NCBI GenBank assembly: GCA_017550285.1
Contig: JAFZPP010000018.1
Span: 1 to 64,000 of the forward strand
Source of the DNA: Oscillospiraceae bacterium
GTDB taxonomy: Bacteria > Bacillota > Clostridia > Oscillospirales > Ruminococcaceae
Direction of reading: 5' to 3'
DNA length: 64,000 bases
In this document: positions 7,501 to 13,499 of the stretch, one piece after another
How the letters are laid out: the number at the start of each line of letters is the position of its first letter
Position numbering within the stretch: the stretch's first letter is position 1
The notes under the pieces: generated by a model
The model's database searches: none
The model's input: the letters and a program-made list of their open reading frames with translations, nothing else
What the model was told of the DNA's origin: nothing
Translations under genes and position numbers: made by a program

Positions 7501-9394
7501 TCTGTTCTCGGAGAATTCTGCCCGTGCAAATCGTCAGCTCGGTCAGCCAATTACAGTTATCATTGGCAATCCTCCCTATTCTGTCGGACAAAAAACGGGA
7601 AATGACAATAACCAGAACACTTCATATGAACATCTTGACAGTACGATTGCTACCACTTACGGTGCAAAATCCAAAGCAAACAATACCCGTGCCGCTTATG
7701 ATACCTATATTAAGGCGTTCCGCTGGGCAACAGACCGTCTTGGCGACAATGGTGTGATTGGCTTTGTTACAAACGGCGCATATCTGGACAGCGTGGCATT
7801 TGACGGCTTCCGTCAGTGCCTGCTTGAAGATTTTAATTCCGTTTATGTGTTTAATCTCCGCGGTAATGCGCGCACAAGTGGCGAGCAGCGCAGAAAAGAA
7901 AAAGGAAATGTCTTTGGCGAGGGTTCAAGAACCCCTGTTGCAATTACGATTTTAGTCAGAAAAAAAGGCGCAAAGCATGAAGGGTTCGTTCGGTATCATG
8001 ATATAGGTGACTATCTTTCAAGAGAAGAAAAACTTGCGATTGTGTCAGGGTTTGGCGATATTCGAGGAATTAAATGGAGCTACATAACGCCAAATGAAAA
8101 TCATGACTGGCTTAATCAACGTAACCAATCTTTTTCATTTTTTATTTCAATAAATTCAAAAAGGAATCGCCGAGAAGATAGCATTTTCTCTGAGAATTAT
8201 TCTATTGGAATTGCAAGTAATCGTGATGTATGGATGGTGAATTTTTCAAAATCGGTCGCTCTAGATAACATTCGCCAAATGATAGAGACATATAATTCGG
8301 AAATGCTTCGGTGCTTCGCTGCATTAACTGAACTAAAAGAAAAAAGCCCTGCTATGATTGATGAAAAATCAAGTGAGACATTTCTTATTAACACAAGAAC
8401 CACAGATCCGCATAGAATAAGTTGGTCAAGAGGTCTTACCAGATTATTTTGCAAAAAAGAGCCTATAGTATGTGATGACAATACGAGGTTAGTTCACTAT
8501 CGTCCATTCTGCAAGAAAACTATGGTTTATAACAAAAAACTGATCGAATATCCTTCCAAGTGGGACAAGATATATCCACTGGAAGATAGTATAAACTTAG
8601 TTATCTGCGTTTCAAGTGCTCCTCTCAAAAAATCTTTCTCGGTTCTTATCACAGATTGTATTCAAGATCAGCATCTTATGGAGAATTCTGAGTCTTTTCC
8701 ACTATATATGTATGACAAAGAGGAAGCTAAAGCAGACGAAGGCTTCTTGGGATCGCTGTTTGGCGATGCATCGGATAACTCTCCGAAATACAAGCGGAGA
8801 TACGCACTTTCGGACACAGCTTTGAAGAAGTTTCAGGATATGTACGGCAGCAAGGTCACGAAAGAGGACATTTTCTATTACCTGTATGCCGTCTTGCAAA
8901 GCAAGCAGTACATCGAGAACTACGCTGACAACCTTTCCAAAGAGATGCCGCGTATTCCGATGCTGGAAGGCTTCTTTGAGTATGTCAAGATCGGCAGACA
9001 GCTTGCAGAGCTGCATCTTGGCTATGAGAGAATTATCGATCCGGCTGCGCTTGGTCTGACCGTCACCATGAGCAAAGAGGACTACACAGTGTCACAGATT
9101 AAGTTTGCGAAAGACGGCAAGGACAAGAAGAAGGATACGATCATCTTCAATCCGTACATCACGATCAGCGGCATTCCGGAGCGTGCGTATGAGTATGTTG
9201 TCAACGGTCGCTCTGCGATTGAGTGGATCATGGAGAGCTATCGCATCAAGACCGACAAGGACAGCGGCATTACCGATGATCCGAATACCTACGGTGACGA
9301 GAAATATATCTTCAATCTCTTGATCTCGATCATTGATCTGAGCATCCGGACACAGGATTTGCTGGAACAGATGCCGGAGTATAAGGAGATATAA
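4571..9394 (+). CDS. Type ISP restriction-modification enzyme (nuclease-helicase-methyltransferase fusion)
   Basis: A 1607-residue single-chain enzyme like LlaGI/LlaBIII. Residues 1-160 form an Mrr-like PD-(D/E)xK nuclease (Asp65, then Gln80-x-Lys82 in IQCKF). Residues about 175-650 are a superfamily 2 helicase: Walker A ACGTGKT at 201-207, DEAH at 327-330, and a QSVGRVMR motif VI. Residues about 830-1130 are an N6-adenine methyltransferase: motif I DPFTGTGTF at 885-893 and NPPY at 1000-1003. The rest is the target recognition part. Such enzymes methylate one strand of an asymmetric site and cut unmodified phage DNA after translocating along it. All catalytic motifs are intact. DNA from about 7980 to 8710 (residues 1137-1380) is visibly AT-richer than its flanks, as if the recognition domain had been exchanged. 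AGGAGG precedes ATG 4571. Confidence 0.93.
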   Translation: MSHTFEEILQEMEAKANSKSAKGTLFEEFIQRFLTVQPPYSTMFENVWLWSEFPYNGGKHDYGIDLVARKKDFDEYVAIQCKFYSKDNSVSKEDVDTFISASGKSFDVNGKDVRFTERIIISTTDKWTSTAEDTINGQKPPVNRIRLRDFKESGIDWEKFSLNDLSTMKISKKTIRPHQKLALSDVLSGFQTADRGKLIMACGTGKTYTALKIMEAMTQGKGNVLFLVPSISLLNQTLVEWTAQCAYPNRVYAVCSDPKASKNDDNPNRAADTVIPATTDIDKLIAHHKGATADQQLSLFFSTYQSIEVISQFQKKSGIEFDLVICDEAHRTTGVTLAGDDESAFVRVHDNNYIQAKKRLYMTATPRIYGDESKNKANQASAVICSMDDENIYGKELHRLGFADAVAQGLLTDYKVLVLAVDEAYANKALQRLITDKNSELQLPDAAKILGCYNGLSKRTVFEGEEEYFANDPAPMKRAVAFCSSIKNSQQFVSLFRQIEDELKAGSYDESLINVDLDHVDGKCNVLFRKSRIEWLKAPIPDGECRVLSNARCLSEGIDVPALDAVMFLNPRNSIVDIIQSVGRVMRKSDGKKFGYIILPIGIPAGEEPETALGNNDKYKIVWDVLQALRAHDDRFNDTINKIDLNKNKPDNISIIGVTGREPGETGNGYQQLSLPLGRLQEWKDAVYAKIVKKCGSRRYWETWAKDIADIANRHIEEIKLLIKQPTIAPKFKEFLEALRANLNSSITQADAIEMLAEHMITKPVFDALFENYEFIKSNPVSIIMQDMLDILDEKALDKEQETLDKFYASVQQRAKGIDNAEGKQRVVIELYEQFFRHALKKQVEKLGIVYTPVEVVNFILQSVEAVLQDKFGSSINDDGVHILDPFTGTGTFIVQLLRSGLIRPDRLLYKYTNEIHANEIVLLAYYIACVNIEETFHDIAKSTEYIPFEGIVLTDTFAMTERQKKKETEGASQILGLFSENSARANRQLGQPITVIIGNPPYSVGQKTGNDNNQNTSYEHLDSTIATTYGAKSKANNTRAAYDTYIKAFRWATDRLGDNGVIGFVTNGAYLDSVAFDGFRQCLLEDFNSVYVFNLRGNARTSGEQRRKEKGNVFGEGSRTPVAITILVRKKGAKHEGFVRYHDIGDYLSREEKLAIVSGFGDIRGIKWSYITPNENHDWLNQRNQSFSFFISINSKRNRREDSIFSENYSIGIASNRDVWMVNFSKSVALDNIRQMIETYNSEMLRCFAALTELKEKSPAMIDEKSSETFLINTRTTDPHRISWSRGLTRLFCKKEPIVCDDNTRLVHYRPFCKKTMVYNKKLIEYPSKWDKIYPLEDSINLVICVSSAPLKKSFSVLITDCIQDQHLMENSESFPLYMYDKEEAKADEGFLGSLFGDASDNSPKYKRRYALSDTALKKFQDMYGSKVTKEDIFYYLYAVLQSKQYIENYADNLSKEMPRIPMLEGFFEYVKIGRQLAELHLGYERIIDPAALGLTVTMSKEDYTVSQIKFAKDGKDKKKDTIIFNPYITISGIPERAYEYVVNGRSAIEWIMESYRIKTDKDSGITDDPNTYGDEKYIFNLLISIIDLSIRTQDLLEQMPEYKEI

Positions 9395-9419
9395 GAACAA
9401 TAATAAGGGGGCTTGTGTT

Positions 9420-9890
9420 ATGACCTTAGAAGATGCATTCAAGAAGATGGAAGAACTCGATGCACTTTATACTGAACAGAAAGAAAAATGCACCGCTGTG
9501 CAAAGAGAAGCCCTTGAAAATGGATTTACAAAAGAACACGGAGTGACATTTAATGGATATGGGTTCAGTACAAAGCCGTTTGAGATTAACGACAGCTGTT
9601 CTGTTACAGATGTTTCCTTAATCACAAAGAAAACTACTGTTAAAGGGCTGTTCCGTGCTAAAGCGGAGATCACTCAAGTATATATTGTGCGCACTAATAT
9701 TATCAGATCAAGTGAAAGAAGTGATTTCCATTTTACGGCTCGACTGAACAGCGGTGCGGAGAAACTGACAAAAGGACAGACCATTAGGATTTCCGGAATG
9801 GTTATAGGTTCGGCAAGTCATGATGACTGTGGTCCGTTGTATGTAGCTTTGCAGGAAGCAGAGCAGTTTTCTATTCATTTTGAATCATGA
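9420..9890 (+). CDS. Hypothetical companion of the Type ISP enzyme, 156 aa
   Basis: ATG 9420 lies 25 bases after the restriction gene stop, behind AAGGGGG, so it is almost certainly co-transcribed. The N-terminal 40 residues look like a coiled coil (MTLEDAFKKMEELDALYTEQ). The remainder is strand-rich and includes TRNIIRSSERSDFHFTAR-like basic stretches and a KGQTIRISGMVIG segment reminiscent of an OB-fold strand, although I cannot confirm this. No catalytic motif is seen. Palindrome copy 4 overlaps its stop codon. Possible roles are an accessory or immunity factor; neither can be decided from sequence. Confidence 0.65.
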   Translation: MTLEDAFKKMEELDALYTEQKEKCTAVQREALENGFTKEHGVTFNGYGFSTKPFEINDSCSVTDVSLITKKTTVKGLFRAKAEITQVYIVRTNIIRSSERSDFHFTARLNSGAEKLTKGQTIRISGMVIGSASHDDCGPLYVALQEAEQFSIHFES

Positions 9891-9915
9891 AAAGTTGCTA
9901 CTAATAGCATCTTTT
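9890..9915. repeat. Element palindrome copy 4 (imperfect)
   Basis: Matches the common 26-bp form except for two changes (centre CTAA instead of CTAG, and one arm mismatch). Its first base is the last base of the upstream stop codon TGA. Confidence 0.9.
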
Positions 9916-9934
9916 CAGCCTTGCGAGGTTCAGC

Positions 9935-10987
9935 ATGAGCGTAAAAAACATTTACGGCATAAAGAAGGATACCGGCGAAACGCTGTCTATTACTGATTTG
10001 TCTGATTCAGAGAATGGACTAAAGTGTAATTGCAAATGCACGTTTTGTGGTGCTGACTTTATTGCGCGGAATCTTGGAAAAAAGAATGCGCCTCATTTTG
10101 CACACAGCGGAGAAGGCTGCGATATTGAAAAAGCAAACATGAACGGATTGTTTATGCTGATTTGTGATTATTTAACGACAGGCGGCGAGATCTGCTATCC
10201 AGCAGCGGAATGGAAGTGCGATCAGCCTGTGTATTTCCCGTATCCGTTTATTGTCCCGATAACAGAACAGGACTTCGATAAACGGGTTACTCTCGAAATA
10301 GGCAAACGCAATCCAAAAAAACGCAGCTTTGATTCGGTAGAGATCATTCAATCTCAAAACGGTTATCCGGTTGCAATGCTCTGTAAAAAAGGAGATAACA
10401 CGCTAGCTCTGCGTGTTGTGCCGCCTGCTACGATCTGCAAAACTTCGACCAGAACAGCGTATGAGAACTTTCCGACTTTACTTCTCGATTTGAGTCAGAA
10501 AACATTTGCAGATTTATGTAAAAAAGAAATTGGCACGATTTTGAATGATGTTTTTCTTTTCAGGTGGAAACAATATATTCCTTTAAGCGCCGAAAAGCGG
10601 CAAAAGATAATTGAAGCATCAGCAGCGCTATGTGAGCAGGAAAAGCAAAAACAGAAAGATCGTGTGCAGAATAATCCGACAACTATATATAACAAGGCAT
10701 CTTATGCCAGCAAACCGGCAGTAACGGCTGTTCCTCATCAAATTCCAGCGCGAACTCCGTTCAAGCCTTATGTCGAAACGGTGCGTCTATCCACAGAAGA
10801 TATGACGTATCAAAGCATAGCGGATGAATCGAAGATCGTTCTGGATGCTCGTACTGGTATTCGTGTTTGCGTCTGTCAGGTGTGTAAAAGACCAAAATCA
10901 AAGGATGCTTTTGCGGTATTACCTGTTGATTATAAGCAGAAGAATGTTGGTGTTTGCAAGCTATGCGCTGAGAAGTCAAAAACATAA
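9935..10987 (+). CDS. CoiA-like zinc-finger protein, 350 aa
   Basis: The N-terminal 75 residues have the layout of competence protein CoiA family members: a Cys cluster CNCKCTFCGADF followed by RNLGKKNAPHFAHSGEGCD, a zinc-binding region that in the family precedes a nuclease-like domain. Here the middle shows no clear D-ExK nuclease core and the C-terminus carries a second Cys cluster (CVCQVCKRPKSKDAF and CKLCAEK). The central linker (about 225-285) is Pro/Gln/Lys-rich. No other competence genes are visible, and the gene sits in the restriction block, so a DNA-handling defence role is more likely than natural transformation. ATG 9935 has only a weak ribosome site (GCGAGG). Confidence 0.7.
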   Translation: MSVKNIYGIKKDTGETLSITDLSDSENGLKCNCKCTFCGADFIARNLGKKNAPHFAHSGEGCDIEKANMNGLFMLICDYLTTGGEICYPAAEWKCDQPVYFPYPFIVPITEQDFDKRVTLEIGKRNPKKRSFDSVEIIQSQNGYPVAMLCKKGDNTLALRVVPPATICKTSTRTAYENFPTLLLDLSQKTFADLCKKEIGTILNDVFLFRWKQYIPLSAEKRQKIIEASAALCEQEKQKQKDRVQNNPTTIYNKASYASKPAVTAVPHQIPARTPFKPYVETVRLSTEDMTYQSIADESKIVLDARTGIRVCVCQVCKRPKSKDAFAVLPVDYKQKNVGVCKLCAEKSKT

Positions 10988-11011
10988 AAGTTGCTACTAG
11001 TAGCAACTTTT
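10986..11011. repeat. Element palindrome copy 5 (perfect 26 bp)
   Basis: Identical to copy 1, including the A4 and T4 flanks. Its left edge overlaps the TAA stop (10985-10987) of the CoiA-like gene, and the ribosome site of the next gene follows 3 bases after it. Confidence 0.95.
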
Positions 11012-11029
11012 CGGAAGGAAGTGTAAAGC

Positions 11030-11218
11030 GTGAGCGTTAAGCCGCAATCTATAACAGAACTCGCTGAGTGTTGGGACGAGCTGACACCTATGCAGCAGCA
11101 GCTATTGATTCAACGCGCGCAAAGTCTTGCTGCATATAATAAAATGAAGATGCAGCGTCCGGGAGCAGAACCAGCAGAAAGCGAGGATATTACAGTTCAA
11201 TCCGATGTATTTCAATAA
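11030..11218 (+). CDS. Hypothetical small protein, 62 aa
   Basis: GTG start at 11030 behind GGAAGGAAG, about 10 bases upstream. The peptide has a helical, Gln-rich centre (WDELTPMQQQLLIQRAQSLA), matching in style small regulators encoded beside XRE proteins in Firmicutes, but no family can be named. It is flanked on both sides by perfect palindromes (copies 5 and 6), and its TAA stop overlaps copy 6. It precedes the XRE regulator gene by 53 bases and may act with it. Confidence 0.6.
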   Translation: MSVKPQSITELAECWDELTPMQQQLLIQRAQSLAAYNKMKMQRPGAEPAESEDITVQSDVFQ

Positions 11219-11242
11219 AAGTTGCTACTAGTAGCAACTTTT
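11217..11242. repeat. Element palindrome copy 6 (perfect 26 bp)
   Basis: Identical to copies 1 and 5. It overlaps the TAA stop codon (11216-11218) of the preceding gene. Confidence 0.95.
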
Positions 11243-11271
11243 GGATGACTGAAATGGGGAGGGAATAGATT

Positions 11272-11676
11272 GTGTCAAGAACTGATGATGTTTATAAAGA
11301 ATGGTGTGGGTTTTATCCTAGATTTGAGGATCTATGTCGCTCATGGCACGTTAATGCTAAAGAAATAAGTCGAAAAATTGGGGTGTCTGCGGCTACTATT
11401 TCTCAATGGAAGAAAACCTATGAAAACTCATTAGATATTGTTGGGGACTTATTAGGATGGACACAAGGCGGGACTATGCCAAGTGTGGATTCGATTATAA
11501 AAATGTCTCTGTATTTCAACTGTTCAACTGATTATCTGATCGGAACCAGAGTTGACTGGAAGGCTGAACAGATAGATCGCGTTATCGGACGCTTGTCAGC
11601 AGAAAACAAAGAGAAGTTGCTAGAACACGCGAAACTACTACTTTTGAAGCAAGAGCATGACGAAGAAAACGAGTGA
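11272..11676 (+). CDS. XRE-family helix-turn-helix regulator, 134 aa
   Basis: GTG start at 11272 behind GGGAGGGAA. Residues about 20-90 form an XRE/Cro-type helix-turn-helix: helix 2-3 region NAKEISRKIGVSAATISQWKK, then PSVDSIIKMSLYFNCSTDYLIG, which is the classical ending of this fold in Firmicutes regulators. The C-terminal 40 residues are a charged helix (RLSAENKEKLLEHAKLL), probably for dimerisation. The DNA is AT-rich. It closes the defence block and is the best local candidate for binding the element's palindromes, but no evidence links them beyond location. Confidence 0.85.
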   Translation: MSRTDDVYKEWCGFYPRFEDLCRSWHVNAKEISRKIGVSAATISQWKKTYENSLDIVGDLLGWTQGGTMPSVDSIIKMSLYFNCSTDYLIGTRVDWKAEQIDRVIGRLSAENKEKLLEHAKLLLLKQEHDEENE

Positions 11677-11693
11677 TCTTTCACATACAGTAA

Positions 11694-11722
11694 TTGACAA
11701 CCGATCTCAAACGTGGTATAAT
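11694..11722 (+). promoter_or_regulatory. Consensus promoter of a small noncoding unit
   Basis: TTGACA (11694-11699), 17-bp spacer, TATAAT (11717-11722): exact consensus. No gene follows; the transcript would reach a strong terminator about 110 bases on. Confidence 0.85.
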
Positions 11723-11742
11723 ACGATTATCTAAGTCAATTC

Positions 11743-11768
11743 AAAAGTTGCTACTAGTAGCAACTCAT
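11743..11768. repeat. Element palindrome copy 7
   Basis: The 18-bp core is perfect and the left AAAA flank is kept; the right flank is TCAT instead of TTTT. It lies in the 5' part of the candidate small RNA, about 20 bases after the -10 box at 11717-11722. Confidence 0.95.
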
Positions 11769-11802
11769 CTGAGCCATTCTCCGCAATACACTATTTCTTT
11801 AG

Positions 11803-11832
11803 CCGGTGACGATCTCACCGGTTTTCTTTTTC
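11803..11832 (+). terminator. Intrinsic terminator of small RNA unit
   Basis: Perfect 7-bp GC-rich stem CCGGTGA / TCACCGG with a 5-nt loop, followed by TTTTCTTTTTC. Confidence 0.85.
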
Positions 11833-11856
11833 AGATTAGCACTGTATGTTCGTCAA

Positions 11857-11892
11857 TAAAAATTCCTGCGGACAGTATACATCCGCAGGAAT
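11857..11892 (-). terminator. Terminator of membrane-protein gene
   Basis: Stem ATTCCTGCGGA / TCCGCAGGAAT with a 9-nt loop, followed on the minus strand by a run of five T. It lies 6 bases beyond the stop of the leftward membrane-protein gene. Confidence 0.85.
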
Positions 11893-11898
11893 AGACTG

Positions 11899-12579
11899 TT
11901 ATCCCATTGTTTTCGATAGAATGCAAAAAGCAACGATCCCAAGAAGTATAAATCCAAGAGCGAATACAAGCCCTACGAAAGCTACGCACAGGAAAGCTGC
12001 AAGCATTCCAAATAATGTTCCGATACTGACATTTGCCGCAATTAACAAACCGCCGGACACTAAGCATCTCCAAATGCCGCCCTGAGAAAGCAAGATAACA
12101 AGTTGAGCAACAAAGGATAATCCAATAACAGCAAATAGAATCCAGTTAAGCACTTTTGCGTTTTGTGCAAAGGATTCTGGCTTGAATTCTGAATAAAAAA
12201 TGTTTATGACTGATGCAATACCAATTAAAAATGCAGGAACGAGCCGGGTTTTTATCGTCATTGGTTTGGCAGCATCAGAGTCGTAAACATGTCCAAGCGG
12301 TAACTGAGAAAAAAGAAACACCAATGGCTTTGAGAAAAGAATCTCGCACAAAAGCGCAGCTAAACCGAATATATAAAAGAAACGATCAAAAACAACGCCG
12401 TTTACCAAGCACTGATAGAAGCCATTTAGAATAGCATTATCCGAGATCTGGTAAGATTCCGACGCTGATGATAATTGCGTTTTGCTTACACCATATATAA
12501 AAAGAACAATTACGGTAATACACAAAATGCAGCAAATACCAGCACCTATTGATTTTGCAACATGTTTAGTATCGTTCAT
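11899..12579 (-). CDS. Hypothetical polytopic membrane protein, 226 aa
   Basis: Start at ATG 12577-12579 (MNDTKHVAKSIGAG), with AAAGGAAGGAA upstream. About six hydrophobic segments are visible: residues 10-30, 68-90, 112-130, 145-163, 172-190 and 195-222. There is no Cys/His catalytic motif. The gene faces left and has a terminator hairpin (12613-12641) in front of its ribosome site and another right after its stop. That arrangement suggests control by premature termination of a transcript from the minus promoter at 12813-12841. Function unknown; toxin-like, transport or entry-exclusion roles are possible for a mobile element. Confidence 0.7.
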   Translation of the reverse strand: MNDTKHVAKSIGAGICCILCITVIVLFIYGVSKTQLSSASESYQISDNAILNGFYQCLVNGVVFDRFFYIFGLAALLCEILFSKPLVFLFSQLPLGHVYDSDAAKPMTIKTRLVPAFLIGIASVINIFYSEFKPESFAQNAKVLNWILFAVIGLSFVAQLVILLSQGGIWRCLVSGGLLIAANVSIGTLFGMLAAFLCVAFVGLVFALGFILLGIVAFCILSKTMG

Positions 12580-12607
12580 TATATCAATTCCTTCCTTTGA
12601 AACTATG

Positions 12608-12641
12608 AAAAAATCCTTTGAAATCGAGCGATTCAAAGGAT
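12608..12641 (-). terminator. Terminator hairpin in leader of membrane-protein gene
   Basis: Stem ATCCTTTGAA / TTCAAAGGAT with a 9-nt loop, then six T on the minus strand. It lies about 30 bases ahead of the start at 12579, so it would stop leftward transcripts before the gene unless read through. Confidence 0.75.
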
Positions 12642-12663
12642 GTAAATTTTTTTCAATTATCTA

Positions 12664-12692
12664 TTGACAGGCAACACGAAATGTGCTATAAT
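12664..12692 (+). promoter_or_regulatory. Rightward promoter of facing pair
   Basis: TTGACA, 17-bp spacer, TATAAT: exact consensus. Bases 12670-12687 inside it match 15 of 18 bases of 3974-3991 near the defence-block promoter. Confidence 0.85.
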
Positions 12693-12698
12693 AGATTC

Positions 12699-12806
12699 AG
12701 TGCTAATAAAGCACCCCACGGGGCGCAGACGAATTGGCGTTCGACTACACCCCATAATCAGAACGGTGCCACAACACCTACTGACTTAGCGAGATGGCTA
12801 TAGCGT
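12699..12806. ncRNA. Region between two facing promoters; candidate sense/antisense RNAs
   Basis: About 108 bp are bounded by exact-consensus promoters pointing at each other (12664-12692 rightward, 12813-12841 leftward). On the plus strand the segment can form several short hairpins: GTGCT/AGCAC, CCC/GGG, CGAA/TTCG and GGTG/CACC. No reading frame with a ribosome site is present. The leftward RNA would end at the terminator at 12608-12641. It contains GTGCCACAACAC (12766-12777), also present at 3987-3998. I do not recognise an RNA family; copy control or attenuation by antisense pairing is inference. Confidence 0.55.
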
Positions 12807-12812
12807 GTTTCC

Positions 12813-12841
12813 ATTATAACACGATTTAATAGTATTGTCAA
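12813..12841 (-). promoter_or_regulatory. Leftward promoter of facing pair
   Basis: On the minus strand TTGACA (12836-12841), 17-bp spacer, TATAAT (12813-12818): exact consensus. It reads into the noncoding segment and on to the leader terminator of the membrane-protein gene. Confidence 0.85.
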
Positions 12842-13226
12842 GCCCTTTCAGTTCGTTGTTTGCAGCATCTGGACTGATTGGGCTTGCTTTATACCCAGCA
12901 CTTATACCGTTAAGGTTTGACGGTCTTTCGGTATACAGTACATTGACAACGGAATACATTTTGATTGACGGATTTTCGCTTACGGTCGAACGTGCCAAGA
13001 CACATCCCTGTCCGATTTCCGGATCAACCCTCATGTTTGCTAGAGGAAGGGAAGTTGCTACTAGTAGCAACTTTTATGTGAGCCGTGCCGCAAAGGAACA
13101 GTAGCGGAAGGAAAATATACTCCTGCAAAGTGCAAACCACCGGCAATCAAAATATACCTTTATGGTATGGATACGCCAAATAGGTCGTAAACCCTTCGAT
13201 TTACAACCTATATCGCGTTAAAAAGG
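12842..13226. other. Gene-less right end of the element
   Basis: About 385 bp between the facing promoters and tRNA-Pro. Both strands have open frames (plus from 12835, minus to 12798) but neither has a ribosome site, and the minus frame starts inside palindrome copy 8. The segment 12850-13050 could be the remnant of a gene cut by integration. Palindrome copy 8 (13052-13073) is the last element-specific feature; 13074-13226 holds nothing I can identify. The element boundary probably lies between 13074 and the tRNA 3' end. Confidence 0.5.
13052..13073. repeat. Element palindrome copy 8 (perfect 22 bp)
   Basis: Core GTTGCTACTAGTAGCAAC with AA and TT flanks. It is the rightmost copy; none was seen from here to the end of the window. 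Confidence 0.95.
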
Positions 13227-13303
13227 TGGTCGAGGTGACAGGACTTGAACCTGCGGCCTCTGCGTCCCGAACGCAGCGCTCTACCAAACTGAGCCACACC
13301 TCG
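13227..13303 (-). tRNA. tRNA-Pro(CGG)
   Basis: On the minus strand a full cloverleaf: acceptor CGAGGTG / CACCTCG, anticodon stem CTGCG / CGCAG with loop TTCGGGA (anticodon CGG, reads CCG), T-loop TTCAAGT, discriminator A and encoded CCA. Its promoter is at 13347-13375. The accessory region ends just beyond its 3' end, the usual place for integration of tRNA-targeting elements. Confidence 0.96.
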
Positions 13304-13346
13304 TTATGCGGTTTTCAGCAGCCTCCCGTTTTCTGACTGCCTTGCT

Positions 13347-13375
13347 ATTATAGCACAAAGTTACGAAAAAGTCAA
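13347..13375 (-). promoter_or_regulatory. tRNA-Pro promoter
   Basis: Minus strand TTGACT, 17-bp spacer, TATAAT, about 45 bases upstream of the mature tRNA 5' end. Confidence 0.85.
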
Positions 13376-13424
13376 GAGGAAATTCTTCAAATTGCAAAAA
13401 TTATCAGAAAACACAATTTACCCC

Positions 13425-13453
13425 TTGAAATTCATAAAGAAATGTGGTATAAT
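13425..13453 (+). promoter_or_regulatory. SRP RNA promoter
   Basis: TTGAAA, 17-bp spacer, TATAAT; predicted start near 13460. Confidence 0.85.
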
Positions 13454-13499
13454 GTTACCAGATTGCGGGGCATCCCTCAGTCAGCAAGAAATATCTGGA

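Larger units (their letters stand above)
11729..11832 (+). ncRNA. Candidate small RNA with palindrome hairpin
   Basis: Between the consensus promoter (11694-11722) and an intrinsic terminator (CCGGTGA / TCACCGG at 11803-11821 followed by TTTTCTTTTTC) lies about 100 nt with no convincing reading frame. It contains palindrome copy 7 (11743-11768; core perfect, right flank degenerate) about 15 nt from the predicted 5' end. As RNA, the palindrome would fold into a hairpin that could pair with the same hairpin in the neighbouring mRNAs by loop-loop contact. Transcription is predicted, not shown. Confidence 0.6.

Noticed and set aside
12798-13070. Minus-strand frame starting inside palindrome copy 8
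   Set aside because: Its start codon is part of the palindrome, it has no ribosome site, and it runs into the facing promoter.
617-13073. CRISPR array
   Set aside because: The palindromes are kilobases apart and lie between genes, with no uniform spacers and no cas genes.
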